In this document: one piece after another, positions 42,504-51,033 of the stretch | How the letters are laid out: each line of letters opens with the position of its first letter | Numbering within the stretch: the stretch's first letter is position 1 | NCBI RefSeq assembly: GCF_039540195.1 | Contig: NZ_BAABEO010000017.1 | Coordinates: forward strand, 1-64,000 | Reading direction: 5' to 3' | Length of the DNA: 64,000 nt | Origin: Zafaria ginkgonis | GTDB lineage: Bacteria > Actinomycetota > Actinomycetes > Actinomycetales > Micrococcaceae | Notes under the pieces: generated by a model | What the model saw: the letters and a program-made list of their open reading frames with translations, nothing else | The model's database searches: none | What the model was told of the DNA's origin: nothing | Made by a program: the position numbers and the translations under genes

Positions 42504-43956
42504 TGAGCGGCCTTTCCTTCGGGTATTCATACAGCGGAGCGCGCGTGTCGGCGCGCAGCGCCAACGCGGTGCCCAGCGTAACCGGCCCGAGCCGGCCCAC
42601 GAACATGAGCAGGATGAGGACGACCTGGCCGGCCGGCGGCAGCCCGGCCGTGATGCCGGTGGACATGCCGACGGTGGCGAAGGCCGAGACGACCTCGAAG
42701 AGGAGGCGTTCCTGCCCGAAGTCGCAGATCAGCATGAGGAAGACGGTCGAGCCGACCACCAGGGCAATTCCGAGCAGCACAACGGTGATCGCCTCCCGGT
42801 GCACGGCCCGGGAGAGCCGCTTGCCGAACACGTTGACCGCGGTTCCGCCGCGCAGCTCGGTGTAGAGGATGAAGAACAGCACCGCGAACGTGGTGATCTT
42901 CAGGCCGCCGGCGGTGCCGGCCGGGCCGCCGCCGATGAACATGAGGATGTCCATCCCCAGCCAGGACACCGGGTGCATCTGGCCGATGTCCACACTGTTG
43001 AACCCGGCGGTGCGGGTGACCACGGACTGGAAAAATCCGGCCAGGACCTTCTGCTGCGGGGCGAGGGGGCCGAGGGTGGCCTGGTTGGCCCATTCGACGG
43101 CGGTGATGAACGCGGTCCCGCCGGCCAGCAGCACCGCGCTGCCGGAGAGGACGAGCTTGGTGTTCATGCTCCAGCGGTTCGGGGTGCGGTAGCGTCGCCG
43201 CAGTTCGAACAGGACAGGGAACCCGAGTCCGCCGATGATTACGGCGGCGGCGATCGGCAGGCAGATCCATGGATCGCCGACGAAGCCCATGAGGTTGTCG
43301 GTGTAGAGGGCGAAGCCGGCGTTGTTGAACGAGGAAACCGAGTGGAAGACCCCTTCCCAGGCGGCGCGTCCGGGCGGATAGCCGTAGCCGGCCATGAACC
43401 TGGTCGCGAGGACAGCAGCGAGGACCACCTCGACGGCCAGGCTGACCTTCAGCACTCCGACCAGCACCGAGCGGACGTCCCCGAGTCCGGCGTTCTTCGT
43501 CTCCGCCGCCGCCAGGAGCCGCGAGCGCAAGCCGAGCTTCCCCGCCAGCAGCACGCCCAGCAGCGCGCCGAAGGACATGACCCCGAAGCCGCCGAGCTGG
43601 ATCAGCACCAGGATGACGACCTGCCCGAAGGTCGTCCAGTACGTCGGGGTGTCCACCGTGATCAAGCCGGTCACGCAGACCGCCGACGTCGCGGTGAACA
43701 ACGCGTCCAGGAACGGGGCGCCGCCCGGTCCCTGCCTGGACGCGGGCAGCATCAGCACCGCCGTTCCCAGTCCGATCGCCCCGAGGAAACCGGTGACGAT
43801 GGCCTGGGCCGGGGTGGCCGGACGCAGGGCCCGTCCGGTCCGGGTGAGGAACCGGCCGGCGGGTCCGGAAGAGGCGGGCAGAAGACGGTGAAACCCTGCG
43901 CGCAGCCGGGCCCGGGCCGTCCTGGTCCGGCGGGCCCAGCGCGCCCTGATCAGCAT
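42496..43956 (-). CDS. TrkH/KtrB-type potassium uptake channel subunit
   Basis: 486 aa, about ten membrane segments arranged as four membrane-pore-membrane repeats. The filter segments are seen as TSAVCVTGLITVDT, SSFNNAGFALYTDN, VVTRTAGFNSVDIGQM and SAFATVGMSTGITAGLP, each with the conserved glycine that lines the K+ (or Na+) filter. An N-terminal basic stretch (ARWARRTRTARARLRAGFHR) is cytoplasmic. The KtrA-like partner gene follows with an overlap. The presence of APC-type permease and KdpDE genes next door makes this a potassium-homeostasis locus. Confidence 0.92.
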   Translation of the reverse strand: MLIRARWARRTRTARARLRAGFHRLLPASSGPAGRFLTRTGRALRPATPAQAIVTGFLGAIGLGTAVLMLPASRQGPGGAPFLDALFTATSAVCVTGLITVDTPTYWTTFGQVVILVLIQLGGFGVMSFGALLGVLLAGKLGLRSRLLAAAETKNAGLGDVRSVLVGVLKVSLAVEVVLAAVLATRFMAGYGYPPGRAAWEGVFHSVSSFNNAGFALYTDNLMGFVGDPWICLPIAAAVIIGGLGFPVLFELRRRYRTPNRWSMNTKLVLSGSAVLLAGGTAFITAVEWANQATLGPLAPQQKVLAGFFQSVVTRTAGFNSVDIGQMHPVSWLGMDILMFIGGGPAGTAGGLKITTFAVLFFILYTELRGGTAVNVFGKRLSRAVHREAITVVLLGIALVVGSTVFLMLICDFGQERLLFEVVSAFATVGMSTGITAGLPPAGQVVLILLMFVGRLGPVTLGTALALRADTRAPLYEYPKERPLIG

Positions 43957-44023
43957 GGTGCCGGTTGGCGACGGCCACGACCCGACCGGGCCCCGCCCAT
44001 CCCGTCCTGCCTTGTGCCCGTTG

Positions 44024-46006
44024 TCATCCGACGTGGATCCCGGGCCGGTGCCCGGGCACGGGCTCGTTCTCGCGGATGATCTCCCGCACCACGGGGGCGG
44101 TGTCCCCGCGCCCGAGCAGCAGGTAGCGCATGAGGTGCCCCAAGGGGTTGCCCTCGGACCACTCGAAGTACGCGTGCGGCCTTACCCCGGTGGTGTCGCG
44201 CAGGGCAAGCAGGATCGCGGCGATGGCGTTGGGCGCGGCCGGGCTTTGGGCGCGCAGCACCCGGTGCCCGTCGAGCTCCACCCCGTGGACCTTCAGCACG
44301 TCGCTGAAGCCCGACGGATCGGTGATCTCGATCTCCAGGAAGATCACGTCCGCGCTCCCCGGCACCGGGGTCAGGTCCCGCGCGGCGCGCTCCTTCTCCG
44401 CGTACTCCGTTGTGTCCCCCGGCTGGGGGCGGTGGGCGATGAGGTTGATCCTGCCGTCGAAGTCCAGCGTGTCGGTGATGAAGCGCCGGGCCTCGTCGTC
44501 GAACTCGATCCGCTCCACGCGCAATTCGGTGGTCCGGGTGACCCGGGACACCAGGGAGACGGCGACGATGCCCAGGACGAAGAACGCGGAGATCATCAGC
44601 CCGTCCGGCCGCTTCATCTCGTTCGCGACCAGCGCGTAGAGCATGACCACTGTCAGGATCGTGAAGCCGGCGGCCGCGGCGCGCTGTTTGGCGCGGGCGG
44701 CGGAGATCGCGACCGCGACGGCTCCGGAGACCATCATGGCCAGGATACCGGTGGCGTACGCGCCGGCCTGGGCGTCGACGTCGGCCTTGAAACCGATGGT
44801 GAGAAGAATGCTGACGGCCGTGTAGACCAGCACCACCGGACGCACCGCCCGTGCCCAGTCCGGCGCCATTCCGTATGCGGGAAGGTAGCGCGGGACGATG
44901 TTGATCAAACCCGCCATCGCCGACGCGCCCGCGAACCAGAGGATCAGGATGCTGCTGATGTCGTAGACCGTACCGAACCCGTTGCCGAGCTGCTCGTGGG
45001 CGAGGTAGGCCAGGGCCCGGCCGTTGGCCTCGCCGCCCGGCTGGAAGGCCTCGGAGGGAATCAGCAGCGTCGTCACCAGGCTGCTGCCGATCAGAAACAC
45101 GCTCATGATGCATGCCGCCGTCGTCAGGAGCTTGCGGGTGTTGCGGATCCGCGACGCCAGGCGCTCCTCGGGCGTGGCGCCCGTGGACTTCACGAGCGGC
45201 ATCATGCTGACCCCGGTCTCGAACCCGGAAAGGCCCAGCACCAGCAGGGGAAAGGCCAACAGGGCCGGCCCCAAAACGCTCCCGAAACCGCCCCCGGAGG
45301 AAGTGAGGGCTTCGGTCCACGACGCGATGAAGCCCGGCGTGGTGGCGATGGTGACCAGGCCGACGGCGATGATCACCGCGTTCAGCGCCAGGAACACTCC
45401 CACCAAGGGGATGGCGACGGCCACGGCCTCGCGGAAGCCCTTCAGGAAGACCCCTCCCAGGATCAGCAGCATCAGTACGGTGATGGGCACCGCCTGCCCT
45501 TCCAGGGCGGCCGGGGCGTAGGGATTCTCCAGCAGGTGCACGGTCGCGTCCGAGGCCGAGAGGGTGATCGTGATGATCCACGACGTCGCGACGAAACCGA
45601 GCAGGATCAGGACGAAGACCTTGCCCCTCCAGAACGGAAGCAGCTTCTCCAGCATGGCCACCGATCCTTGCCCATGCGGGCTTTCCTTCGCCACCCGCCG
45701 GTACATCGGCAGCATCCCGCCCAGGGTCAGGAGCACGATCAGCAGCGTGGCGAAGGGCGACACCGCGCCGGCGGCCAGCGCGGCGATGCCGGGAAGGTAG
45801 GACAGCGTGGAGAAGTAGTCCACGCCGGTCAGGCACATGACCTTCCACCACGGCTGCACGTGGGACTGCCCCTCGGGGGCTTCCGGCCCCACGGGCTGTT
45901 CCACTCGATGCTCCAGCAGCCACCGGGTGAACGGCCCCCCCGGGCGGGTCTGGGGAGCGGGGGCCGGCAGGCTCGCCGGCATCGAGTAGTGGGCGGAGGT
46001 GGTCAA
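44024..46006 (-). CDS. APC-superfamily permease (Rv2690c-like), probable potassium or amino-acid transporter
   Basis: 660 aa from TTG at 46006 (preceded by AGAAAGA); an internal ATG eight codons in has no ribosome-binding site. About twelve membrane segments are visible, from WWKVMCLTGVDYFSTLSYLP to AAGFTILTVVMLYALVANEM, followed by a cytoplasmic C-terminal domain of 160 residues (ELRVERIEFDDEARRFITDT). In Mycobacterium tuberculosis a homologous gene of similar size (Rv2690c) is next to TrkA genes; here it also neighbours TrkAH and KdpDE. Proteins of this superfamily include KimA K+ importers, so potassium transport is the favoured idea. Annotated relatives are often called amino-acid permeases. 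Confidence 0.75.
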   Translation of the reverse strand: MTTSAHYSMPASLPAPAPQTRPGGPFTRWLLEHRVEQPVGPEAPEGQSHVQPWWKVMCLTGVDYFSTLSYLPGIAALAAGAVSPFATLLIVLLTLGGMLPMYRRVAKESPHGQGSVAMLEKLLPFWRGKVFVLILLGFVATSWIITITLSASDATVHLLENPYAPAALEGQAVPITVLMLLILGGVFLKGFREAVAVAIPLVGVFLALNAVIIAVGLVTIATTPGFIASWTEALTSSGGGFGSVLGPALLAFPLLVLGLSGFETGVSMMPLVKSTGATPEERLASRIRNTRKLLTTAACIMSVFLIGSSLVTTLLIPSEAFQPGGEANGRALAYLAHEQLGNGFGTVYDISSILILWFAGASAMAGLINIVPRYLPAYGMAPDWARAVRPVVLVYTAVSILLTIGFKADVDAQAGAYATGILAMMVSGAVAVAISAARAKQRAAAAGFTILTVVMLYALVANEMKRPDGLMISAFFVLGIVAVSLVSRVTRTTELRVERIEFDDEARRFITDTLDFDGRINLIAHRPQPGDTTEYAEKERAARDLTPVPGSADVIFLEIEITDPSGFSDVLKVHGVELDGHRVLRAQSPAAPNAIAAILLALRDTTGVRPHAYFEWSEGNPLGHLMRYLLLGRGDTAPVVREIIRENEPVPGHRPGIHVG

Positions 46007-46230
46007 GGTGCATCTTTCTCTACCGCCGGGCCTGCGCTGCTCCGGTCCACGATCGGCCCAGCGCCCCGTTGGGGGCCGGGGCAACCGGGAACCGTCGTCC
46101 GCGCGGCACGGCAAAGGGACGGAAGACAGGAAGGCGGTTCCTGCGGAACGCGAGCGGCGGCGCCGCGGCACCGGTTCAAGGTTCACCGTTCCATCTCCCG
46201 GGAGCAGGTCCGTTCGCCTGCTGGACTCGG
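46007..46230 (-). promoter_or_regulatory. long GC-rich 5' leader of the APC permease gene
   Basis: About 220 bases separate a possible -10 element (TACGCT, about 46235-46240) from the permease start. The leader can form several hairpins, for example AGCAGG/CCTGCT and CAGGAA/TTCCTG (read on the minus strand). KimA-like potassium importers in other bacteria are controlled by c-di-AMP riboswitches, but the conserved core of the ydaO type could not be recognised here with confidence. Confidence 0.35.
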
Positions 46231-46275
46231 CGAGCGTAGCACCGGCGCGGGGGCCACAGGGGCGCAATCCCGGGG

Positions 46276-46293
46276 TTCTTAATGCTTTCTTAA
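46276..46293 (-). promoter_or_regulatory. direct repeat TTCTTAA, candidate KdpE or OmpR-type binding site
   Basis: TTCTTAA occurs at 46276-46282 and again at 46287-46293, starts exactly 11 bp apart (one helical turn), in an otherwise GC-rich gap. OmpR-family regulators such as KdpE bind such direct repeats. The site lies downstream of kdpE and upstream of the permease gene, so the permease is the likely target. Confidence 0.5.
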
Positions 46294-46344
46294 CGCCGGC
46301 GGAATCGGCCTGCGGAAAGGCAGGCAGAGCTTCCGGGCGCGCCC

Positions 46345-47016
46345 CTAGTCCTTGAAGCGGTAACCCATTCCCGTCTCGGTGAGCAGGTGGCGCGGGTTGC
46401 CCGGATCCGGCTCGAGCTTGCGCCGCAACTGGGCCAGATAGACGCGCAGGTAGGCGGTCTCCCCGGCATAGGCCGGCCCCCACACCCGCCTCAGCAGTTC
46501 CTCGTGGGTGACCAGCGCCCCGCTGTTCCTGACCAGCAGCTCCAGGATGGCCCACTCGGTGGGGGTGAGCCGGACAGGTTCGCCGTCGCGGGTGACGCGC
46601 TGGGCCGCAAGGTCCACCACGAAGTCCGCGGTTTCCACGACGGGGTCGTTCCCGGCCGCCCCTCTGCGCAAGGCCGCGCGCATGCGGGCCAGCAACTCGT
46701 CCATGCCGAAGGGCTTGGTGACGTAGTCGTCGGCCCCCGCGTCCAGGGCCTGGATCTTGTCGTTGGAGCCATGCCGGGCGGACACCACGATGACGGGCAC
46801 GTCCGACCAGCGCCGCAGCCGGTGGATGACCTCCACTCCGTCGATGTCCGGCAGGCCCAGGTCGAGGATGAGCAGGTCGATCCGGTGGTTCGCCGCCTGG
46901 TCCAGGGCCCCTTGCCCGGCGAGCGCGGTGACGGTGGTGTATCCGCGGGCCTTGAGGTTGATTTCCAGGGCACGGAGGATCGGAACTTCGTCGTCGACAA
47001 TCAGCACGGTCGGCAT
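46345..47016 (-). CDS. kdpE: OmpR-family response regulator KdpE
   Basis: 223 aa. The receiver domain has the acidic pocket VLIVDDEVP, the phospho-accepting Asp in LLILDLGLPD (about residue 53), the Thr/Ser VIVVSARHG and the conserved Lys in DDYVTKPFGMDELLARM. The C-terminal winged helix shows LTPTEWAILELLVRNSGALV and YLRVYLAQLRRKLEPDPGNP, closing with LLTETGMGYRF. The latter sequence is typical of KdpE. The gene follows kdpD by 28 bp. Since no kdpFABC lies in the window, its targets may include the neighbouring permease. Confidence 0.93.
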   Translation of the reverse strand: MPTVLIVDDEVPILRALEINLKARGYTTVTALAGQGALDQAANHRIDLLILDLGLPDIDGVEVIHRLRRWSDVPVIVVSARHGSNDKIQALDAGADDYVTKPFGMDELLARMRAALRRGAAGNDPVVETADFVVDLAAQRVTRDGEPVRLTPTEWAILELLVRNSGALVTHEELLRRVWGPAYAGETAYLRVYLAQLRRKLEPDPGNPRHLLTETGMGYRFKD

Positions 47017-47044
47017 GGCACCTCTTCTGGCGGTACTGGGCGTT

Positions 47045-49582
47045 CTAGCGGTTCTGGGCGGTGGAGCCGGCGGACAGCGGCAGGCGGACGACCATGGTCA
47101 GCCCTCCGCCGGGAGTGGGTTCGGCGATGAGGGCACCTCCCATGGCCTCGGTGAAACCCTTCGCCACCGCCAGTCCCAGCCCGATGCCGGTCTGCGGGGT
47201 GGTGTCGCTGGCCCGTTGGAAGGGTCGAAACATGGCCAGGACGTCTTCCGAGGCGATGCCGGGCCCATGGTCGATGATGCGCAGTTCGCTGGCGGGGAGG
47301 TCCCCGATTCTGGCATTGCCGTACCCGCCCACCGACCCGGCCACCACCACTTCCGATTCCGGGGCATACTTCAGGGCGTTTTCGACCAGGTTGGCGATGA
47401 CCCGGTCGAGCATCCCGGGATCGGCATCCACGGGAGGCATGTTGTAGGGCAGCAGGATCCGGACCCGGTCCGGGTCCGCTTCGCGCAGGGCATCGGCGAC
47501 GGCGTCGGACCAGTAGACCGGCCCGATCAGCGGCGAGACGGAGTCCGCGGTGATCCTGGACATGTCGAGCAGGTTGCCGATCAGCCGGTCCAGGCGGTCC
47601 GCCCCGGATTCGATCGTGGCCAGGAATTCCTCCTGTTCCGCGGGGGTGAAGACGACCGACCTGTTGCGCAGGCTGCTGGACGCGAGCTTGATCCCGGCCA
47701 GCGGCGTGCGCAGGTCATGGGACACGGCCCGGAGGATCGAGGTGCGGATCGTGTTCCCTTCCGCCAGGCGCAGGTTCTCGCGCTGGCTGAGCGTGAGTTC
47801 CTCGCGCTGCAGCAGCGCCAGCAGGTGCGCCCCGAAAGCGCTAAGAAGGCGCCGTTCGTCCTGGTCCAGGACCCGCCCCGAAAGCGTCAGGGTCCTCTCC
47901 TCGTCCAGGCGCTCGACGGCCTCGGCATCCTCCGGGACCCCGCTCCCCGGCGTCCCGGAGAACGATTCGAGCCGCCAGGCCGAGGTGCCGGGTTCCGTCC
48001 CGTCCCGGACCCACAGGCCCGCCCCTTCCACCCGGAAATGCTCCCTGACCTGGTCCAGGAATGCGGGGACGCCACTGCCTTCAATCACCGCCCGGCGGCT
48101 CAGATCTCCCAGGATGCGGGCCTCGGCGCTGGCCAGGTGCGCCTGCCTGCTGCGCCGGGCCGACCGGTCCACCACCAGGGACACGGCCACCGCGACCAGC
48201 AGGAAGACCACCAGGGCCAGGACATTTTCGGCGTCGATCACGGACAGCGACCCGAACGGCCTGACGCTGAAGTAGTTGACCACCAGTCCCGCCAGGACCG
48301 CGGCCAGGACGGCCGGCCGCAGCCCGCCGACCAGCGCGACCGCGACGATGCCGGTCAGCTGGACCAGCATGTCGGTGGACAACTGGTCGTGCGGCAGCAG
48401 ATCCAAGACCAGCTGGAGGACCGGCGGCAGGACGACGGCCATCACGAAGCCGACGGCCTCGCGCCGGCGGCCGAGCCGGGAAGGCTTGCGGACGGGAGGC
48501 GGACCTGCCGCCGCCCCTTCGTGGGGAACCAGGTGGACGTCCAGGCCGGCCGCGTGCCGCAGGATCCTCGCCACGGTTCCGCGGCCGACGTCGTAGGGCC
48601 GGGCCCAACGCGATCCCAACAGGATCTGGCTGGCGCCTCCGTTAAGTGCGAACTGCAGGAGGACCTCCGGTACGTCCTCGCCGCCGACCACATGGAAACC
48701 GCCGCCCAAGTCGTTCGTCAGCTTGCGCAGCCGCTCGAGCTCCGTGGCGGCCGGGCGGTCATCCCCGGAGCTGCGGCGGACATGCACGACGTCGAATTCC
48801 CCGCCGGCGGAACCGGCCAGGAGCCGTGCCGCGCGGCGGACCAGCGCCGCTCCCTCGGGACCGCCGGACAGGCCCACGACGATCTTTTCGCGCTTGGGCA
48901 GGGCGTCCTTCCCCTCGGCCGAGCGGTACCCCACCAGCCGCTCCTCGACTCGGTCGGCCAGCCACACCAGGGCCAGCTCCCGCAGGGCCGCGAGGCTCTC
49001 GGTGCGGAAGTCCCCGGCGAGCGCCGCATCCACGCGCTGGCGGGTGCCGTAGATCTTTCCCTGGCCCAGCCGGTCGCGGAGTACCTCGGGTGGAGCGTCC
49101 ACCAGTTCGATCTGCTCCGCCGCCCTCACCGCGACGTCCGGAACCGTCTCGTGGTCCCCGGAGCCCGTGATCCCTTGGACGACGTCTGACAGGGATTCGA
49201 TGTTGCGGACATCCAGCGTGGAAACGACGTCGATCCCGGCATCCAGCAACAGGGCCACGTCCTGCCACCGCGCGCGGCCCCGGCCGGCCGAACCGGCTGC
49301 GGTGGCGTAGTCGTCCACCAGCACCACCGCCGGCGCGCGCTCAAGGACCGCTCCGGCGTCCAAGTCAGACTCCCCCAACCCCGCGGACGGCGCCGGGCAC
49401 CGTTCCAGGCCCTCCAAAAGGGCAGCGGTTTCGCTTCGTCCCCGCACCGAGGCCGCCCCAACGACGACGTCCACACCATCCCTGCGGAGCCTCTGCCCCT
49501 CTTCGAGCATGGCGAAGGTCTTCCCCGCCCCGGGGGCCGCCCCCAGAAAAATATGCAACCTACCCCGCGCCATGCCCCCCAT
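47045..49582 (-). CDS. kdpD: osmosensitive potassium channel sensor histidine kinase KdpD
   Basis: 845 aa from ATG at 49582; the ATG three codons later (MARGRLHIF) is an alternative. The N-terminal KdpD domain carries a Walker A-like GAAPGAGKTFAMLEEGQRLR, followed by a USP-like domain (KIVVGLSGGPEGAALVRRAA). Four membrane segments lie at about 395-490 (VGFVMAVVLPPVLQLVLDLL and LVVFLLVAVAVSLVV). A GAF-like region precedes the kinase core with H-box VSHDLRTPLAGI, N-box ANLVENALKYAPE and G-boxes DHGPGI and GIGLGLAVAKGF. All parts of a complete sensor are present. It senses low K+ or turgor; the usual target kdpFABC is not adjacent. Confidence 0.94.
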   Translation of the reverse strand: MGGMARGRLHIFLGAAPGAGKTFAMLEEGQRLRRDGVDVVVGAASVRGRSETAALLEGLERCPAPSAGLGESDLDAGAVLERAPAVVLVDDYATAAGSAGRGRARWQDVALLLDAGIDVVSTLDVRNIESLSDVVQGITGSGDHETVPDVAVRAAEQIELVDAPPEVLRDRLGQGKIYGTRQRVDAALAGDFRTESLAALRELALVWLADRVEERLVGYRSAEGKDALPKREKIVVGLSGGPEGAALVRRAARLLAGSAGGEFDVVHVRRSSGDDRPAATELERLRKLTNDLGGGFHVVGGEDVPEVLLQFALNGGASQILLGSRWARPYDVGRGTVARILRHAAGLDVHLVPHEGAAAGPPPVRKPSRLGRRREAVGFVMAVVLPPVLQLVLDLLPHDQLSTDMLVQLTGIVAVALVGGLRPAVLAAVLAGLVVNYFSVRPFGSLSVIDAENVLALVVFLLVAVAVSLVVDRSARRSRQAHLASAEARILGDLSRRAVIEGSGVPAFLDQVREHFRVEGAGLWVRDGTEPGTSAWRLESFSGTPGSGVPEDAEAVERLDEERTLTLSGRVLDQDERRLLSAFGAHLLALLQREELTLSQRENLRLAEGNTIRTSILRAVSHDLRTPLAGIKLASSSLRNRSVVFTPAEQEEFLATIESGADRLDRLIGNLLDMSRITADSVSPLIGPVYWSDAVADALREADPDRVRILLPYNMPPVDADPGMLDRVIANLVENALKYAPESEVVVAGSVGGYGNARIGDLPASELRIIDHGPGIASEDVLAMFRPFQRASDTTPQTGIGLGLAVAKGFTEAMGGALIAEPTPGGGLTMVVRLPLSAGSTAQNR

Positions 49583-49763
49583 TGTTCCCTCGTTCGGAAC
49601 CCCAGCGCGAATGGCCCCGCCCGGAAGCACGGTTCACGACCGATTGCGCCGGTGCCTGGCGCGGAGTTCCCCGGTGCACCGGAGGAGAGCGCGCCGCACC
49701 CGGCGCCCCCAGAGTCAGGACGCCGGGTGTGTTCGGGACGCCGGGTGCGGTCTCAGGCAGCTC

Positions 49764-50624
49764 CTAGATGCCGGTCCCCCGGGGCCGGTCGTCGTCGGTG
49801 AGGTCCTCCGGCGGGCGCCCCTCCCGGTCAGCCAGTTCCTCGGGCGTGAGGATCCGGTCCGAGGCAGCCGTGAGATCGGTTTCCTCCACGGGCGTGGTGC
49901 CCAACGGCTCGACCGGCGGGATCCCTCCCACCGGCGTGGTGCCCAGCGGCTCGACCGGCGTCGTCCCCACCACAGGCGTGGTGGTCACGGGCGTGGCCAC
50001 CACCTCGTCGTCGGAGTCCTTCTTGGCCGCCGCCGCGGCGGCCACTCCGGCGGCGGCGGCAGCCGCCACCCCCACGCCCGCCGCGGCCACCTTTCCCGAC
50101 ACGCCGGCCTTGCCGCTGTCCCCGCGCGAGGCAGCGGCGTCGTCGATGTCTGGCGTTCCCGCCGTCGTGCCTTCGTTGACGGACCCGCGCCAGGCCCCGG
50201 TGGCATAGCCTTCGGACTCGATGAACTCCTTGAACTTTTTCAGGTCGGCCTCGACCCGGTGCTCGATCACGTGGAGCTTGTCGCCGATCTTCTCCACCAG
50301 GCCTTCGGGCTCGTATTCGAGGGTCAGGCGCACCGATGTCTGGCCGCCTCCCACGTCCTCGAACGTTACCGAACCCGCGTTCGTGGCGCCCTCGGTGGCC
50401 GCCCAGGCCACCTTGCTGTCCGGGACCTGCTCAAGGATCCGCGCCTCCCACTTGCGGCGGACGCCGGCGACCTCGGCCACCCACTCCAGCCGGTCATCGC
50501 CGAGTTGCGTCACGCTCTTCACGCCCCCCATGAAGTGGGGGAAGTCCTCGAACTGCGTCCATTGGTTGTAGGCCGTGCTGAGCGGCACGTTCACCAGGAC
50601 TTGCTTTTCAACCTTCGTGCTCAT
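49764..50624 (-). CDS. SRPBCC family protein with long Ala/Thr/Pro-rich tail
   Basis: 286 aa from ATG at 50624 with AAAGGAGA upstream. The first 150 residues are a START-like SRPBCC/polyketide-cyclase domain: VEKQVLVNVPLSTAYNQWTQ, FEDFPHFMGGVKSVTQLGDD, WEARILEQVPDSKVAWAATE and LEYEPEGLVEKIGDKLHVIE. The tail is unusual: an alanine-valine stretch (AAAGVGVAAAAAAGVAAAAA), possibly one membrane-spanning or collapsed helix, and then near-repeated PVEPLGTTPV units at about residues 228-255. The domain probably binds a hydrophobic ligand. Related proteins are annotated only as cyclase/dehydrase. Confidence 0.82.
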   Translation of the reverse strand: MSTKVEKQVLVNVPLSTAYNQWTQFEDFPHFMGGVKSVTQLGDDRLEWVAEVAGVRRKWEARILEQVPDSKVAWAATEGATNAGSVTFEDVGGGQTSVRLTLEYEPEGLVEKIGDKLHVIEHRVEADLKKFKEFIESEGYATGAWRGSVNEGTTAGTPDIDDAAASRGDSGKAGVSGKVAAAGVGVAAAAAAGVAAAAAAKKDSDDEVVATPVTTTPVVGTTPVEPLGTTPVGGIPPVEPLGTTPVEETDLTAASDRILTPEELADREGRPPEDLTDDDRPRGTGI

Positions 50625-50787
50625 GACGTCTCCTTTGACGTGAACAGAGGATGGGCGGATGGGCCCGCGATTCCCCACCCTACTCCTCGCACCCGCCGCC
50701 CTCTAGGGCACAGGGATTCGCTTCCCCGCAGTCCCCTCTGGCCGAGCGCCGCCTGGACGGCAACGGTTTCGGACCGCGGAAAGGCCC

Positions 50788-50818
50788 CCTGCCCGGACAC
50801 CCAACAATCCCGGGCAGG
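50788..50818 (-). terminator. hairpin downstream of the 27-aa peptide gene
   Basis: CCTGCCCGG (50788-50796) pairs with CCGGGCAGG (50810-50818) across a 13-base loop, 21 bp past the stop codon of the small minus-strand gene. No clear T-run follows, so the assignment is moderate. Confidence 0.5.
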
Positions 50819-50838
50819 AGACCCCTCGCTACTTCGAT

Positions 50839-50922
50839 TTAGATTGCCGAGGCAATCCAGATGATCAAGGCAATCGCAACAAGGATGCCAACGATGGTCC
50901 AGATCAGGCTGCTTCCACGCAT
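50839..50922 (-). CDS. 27-aa hydrophobic membrane peptide
   Basis: A 28-codon frame with ATG at 50922, stop TAA at 50841-50839 and an excellent GGAGG seven bases upstream. The product is MRGSSLIWTIVGILVAIA followed by LIIWIASAI, a single membrane-spanning helix with a short positively charged N-terminus. Such small hydrophobic proteins occur in actinobacteria in single copies or families, and no role is known. The gene stands alone with a hairpin after it, which supports its being real. Confidence 0.7.
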   Translation of the reverse strand: MRGSSLIWTIVGILVAIALIIWIASAI

Positions 50923-51033
50923 TTTGGTTCCTCCATTCTCTCTGGTGAGCCCATTATGTGGTGCCAAGTGCGGCGCCGCATATGGGTAGTGCCCCGGCGA
51001 AACCGAGGTACCTCGCCCGCATCGATGCGGAGT

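Noticed and set aside
46007..46230. Firm call of a ydaO c-di-AMP riboswitch
   Set aside because: Hairpins are present but the conserved core sequences could not be matched by eye; reported only as a candidate.
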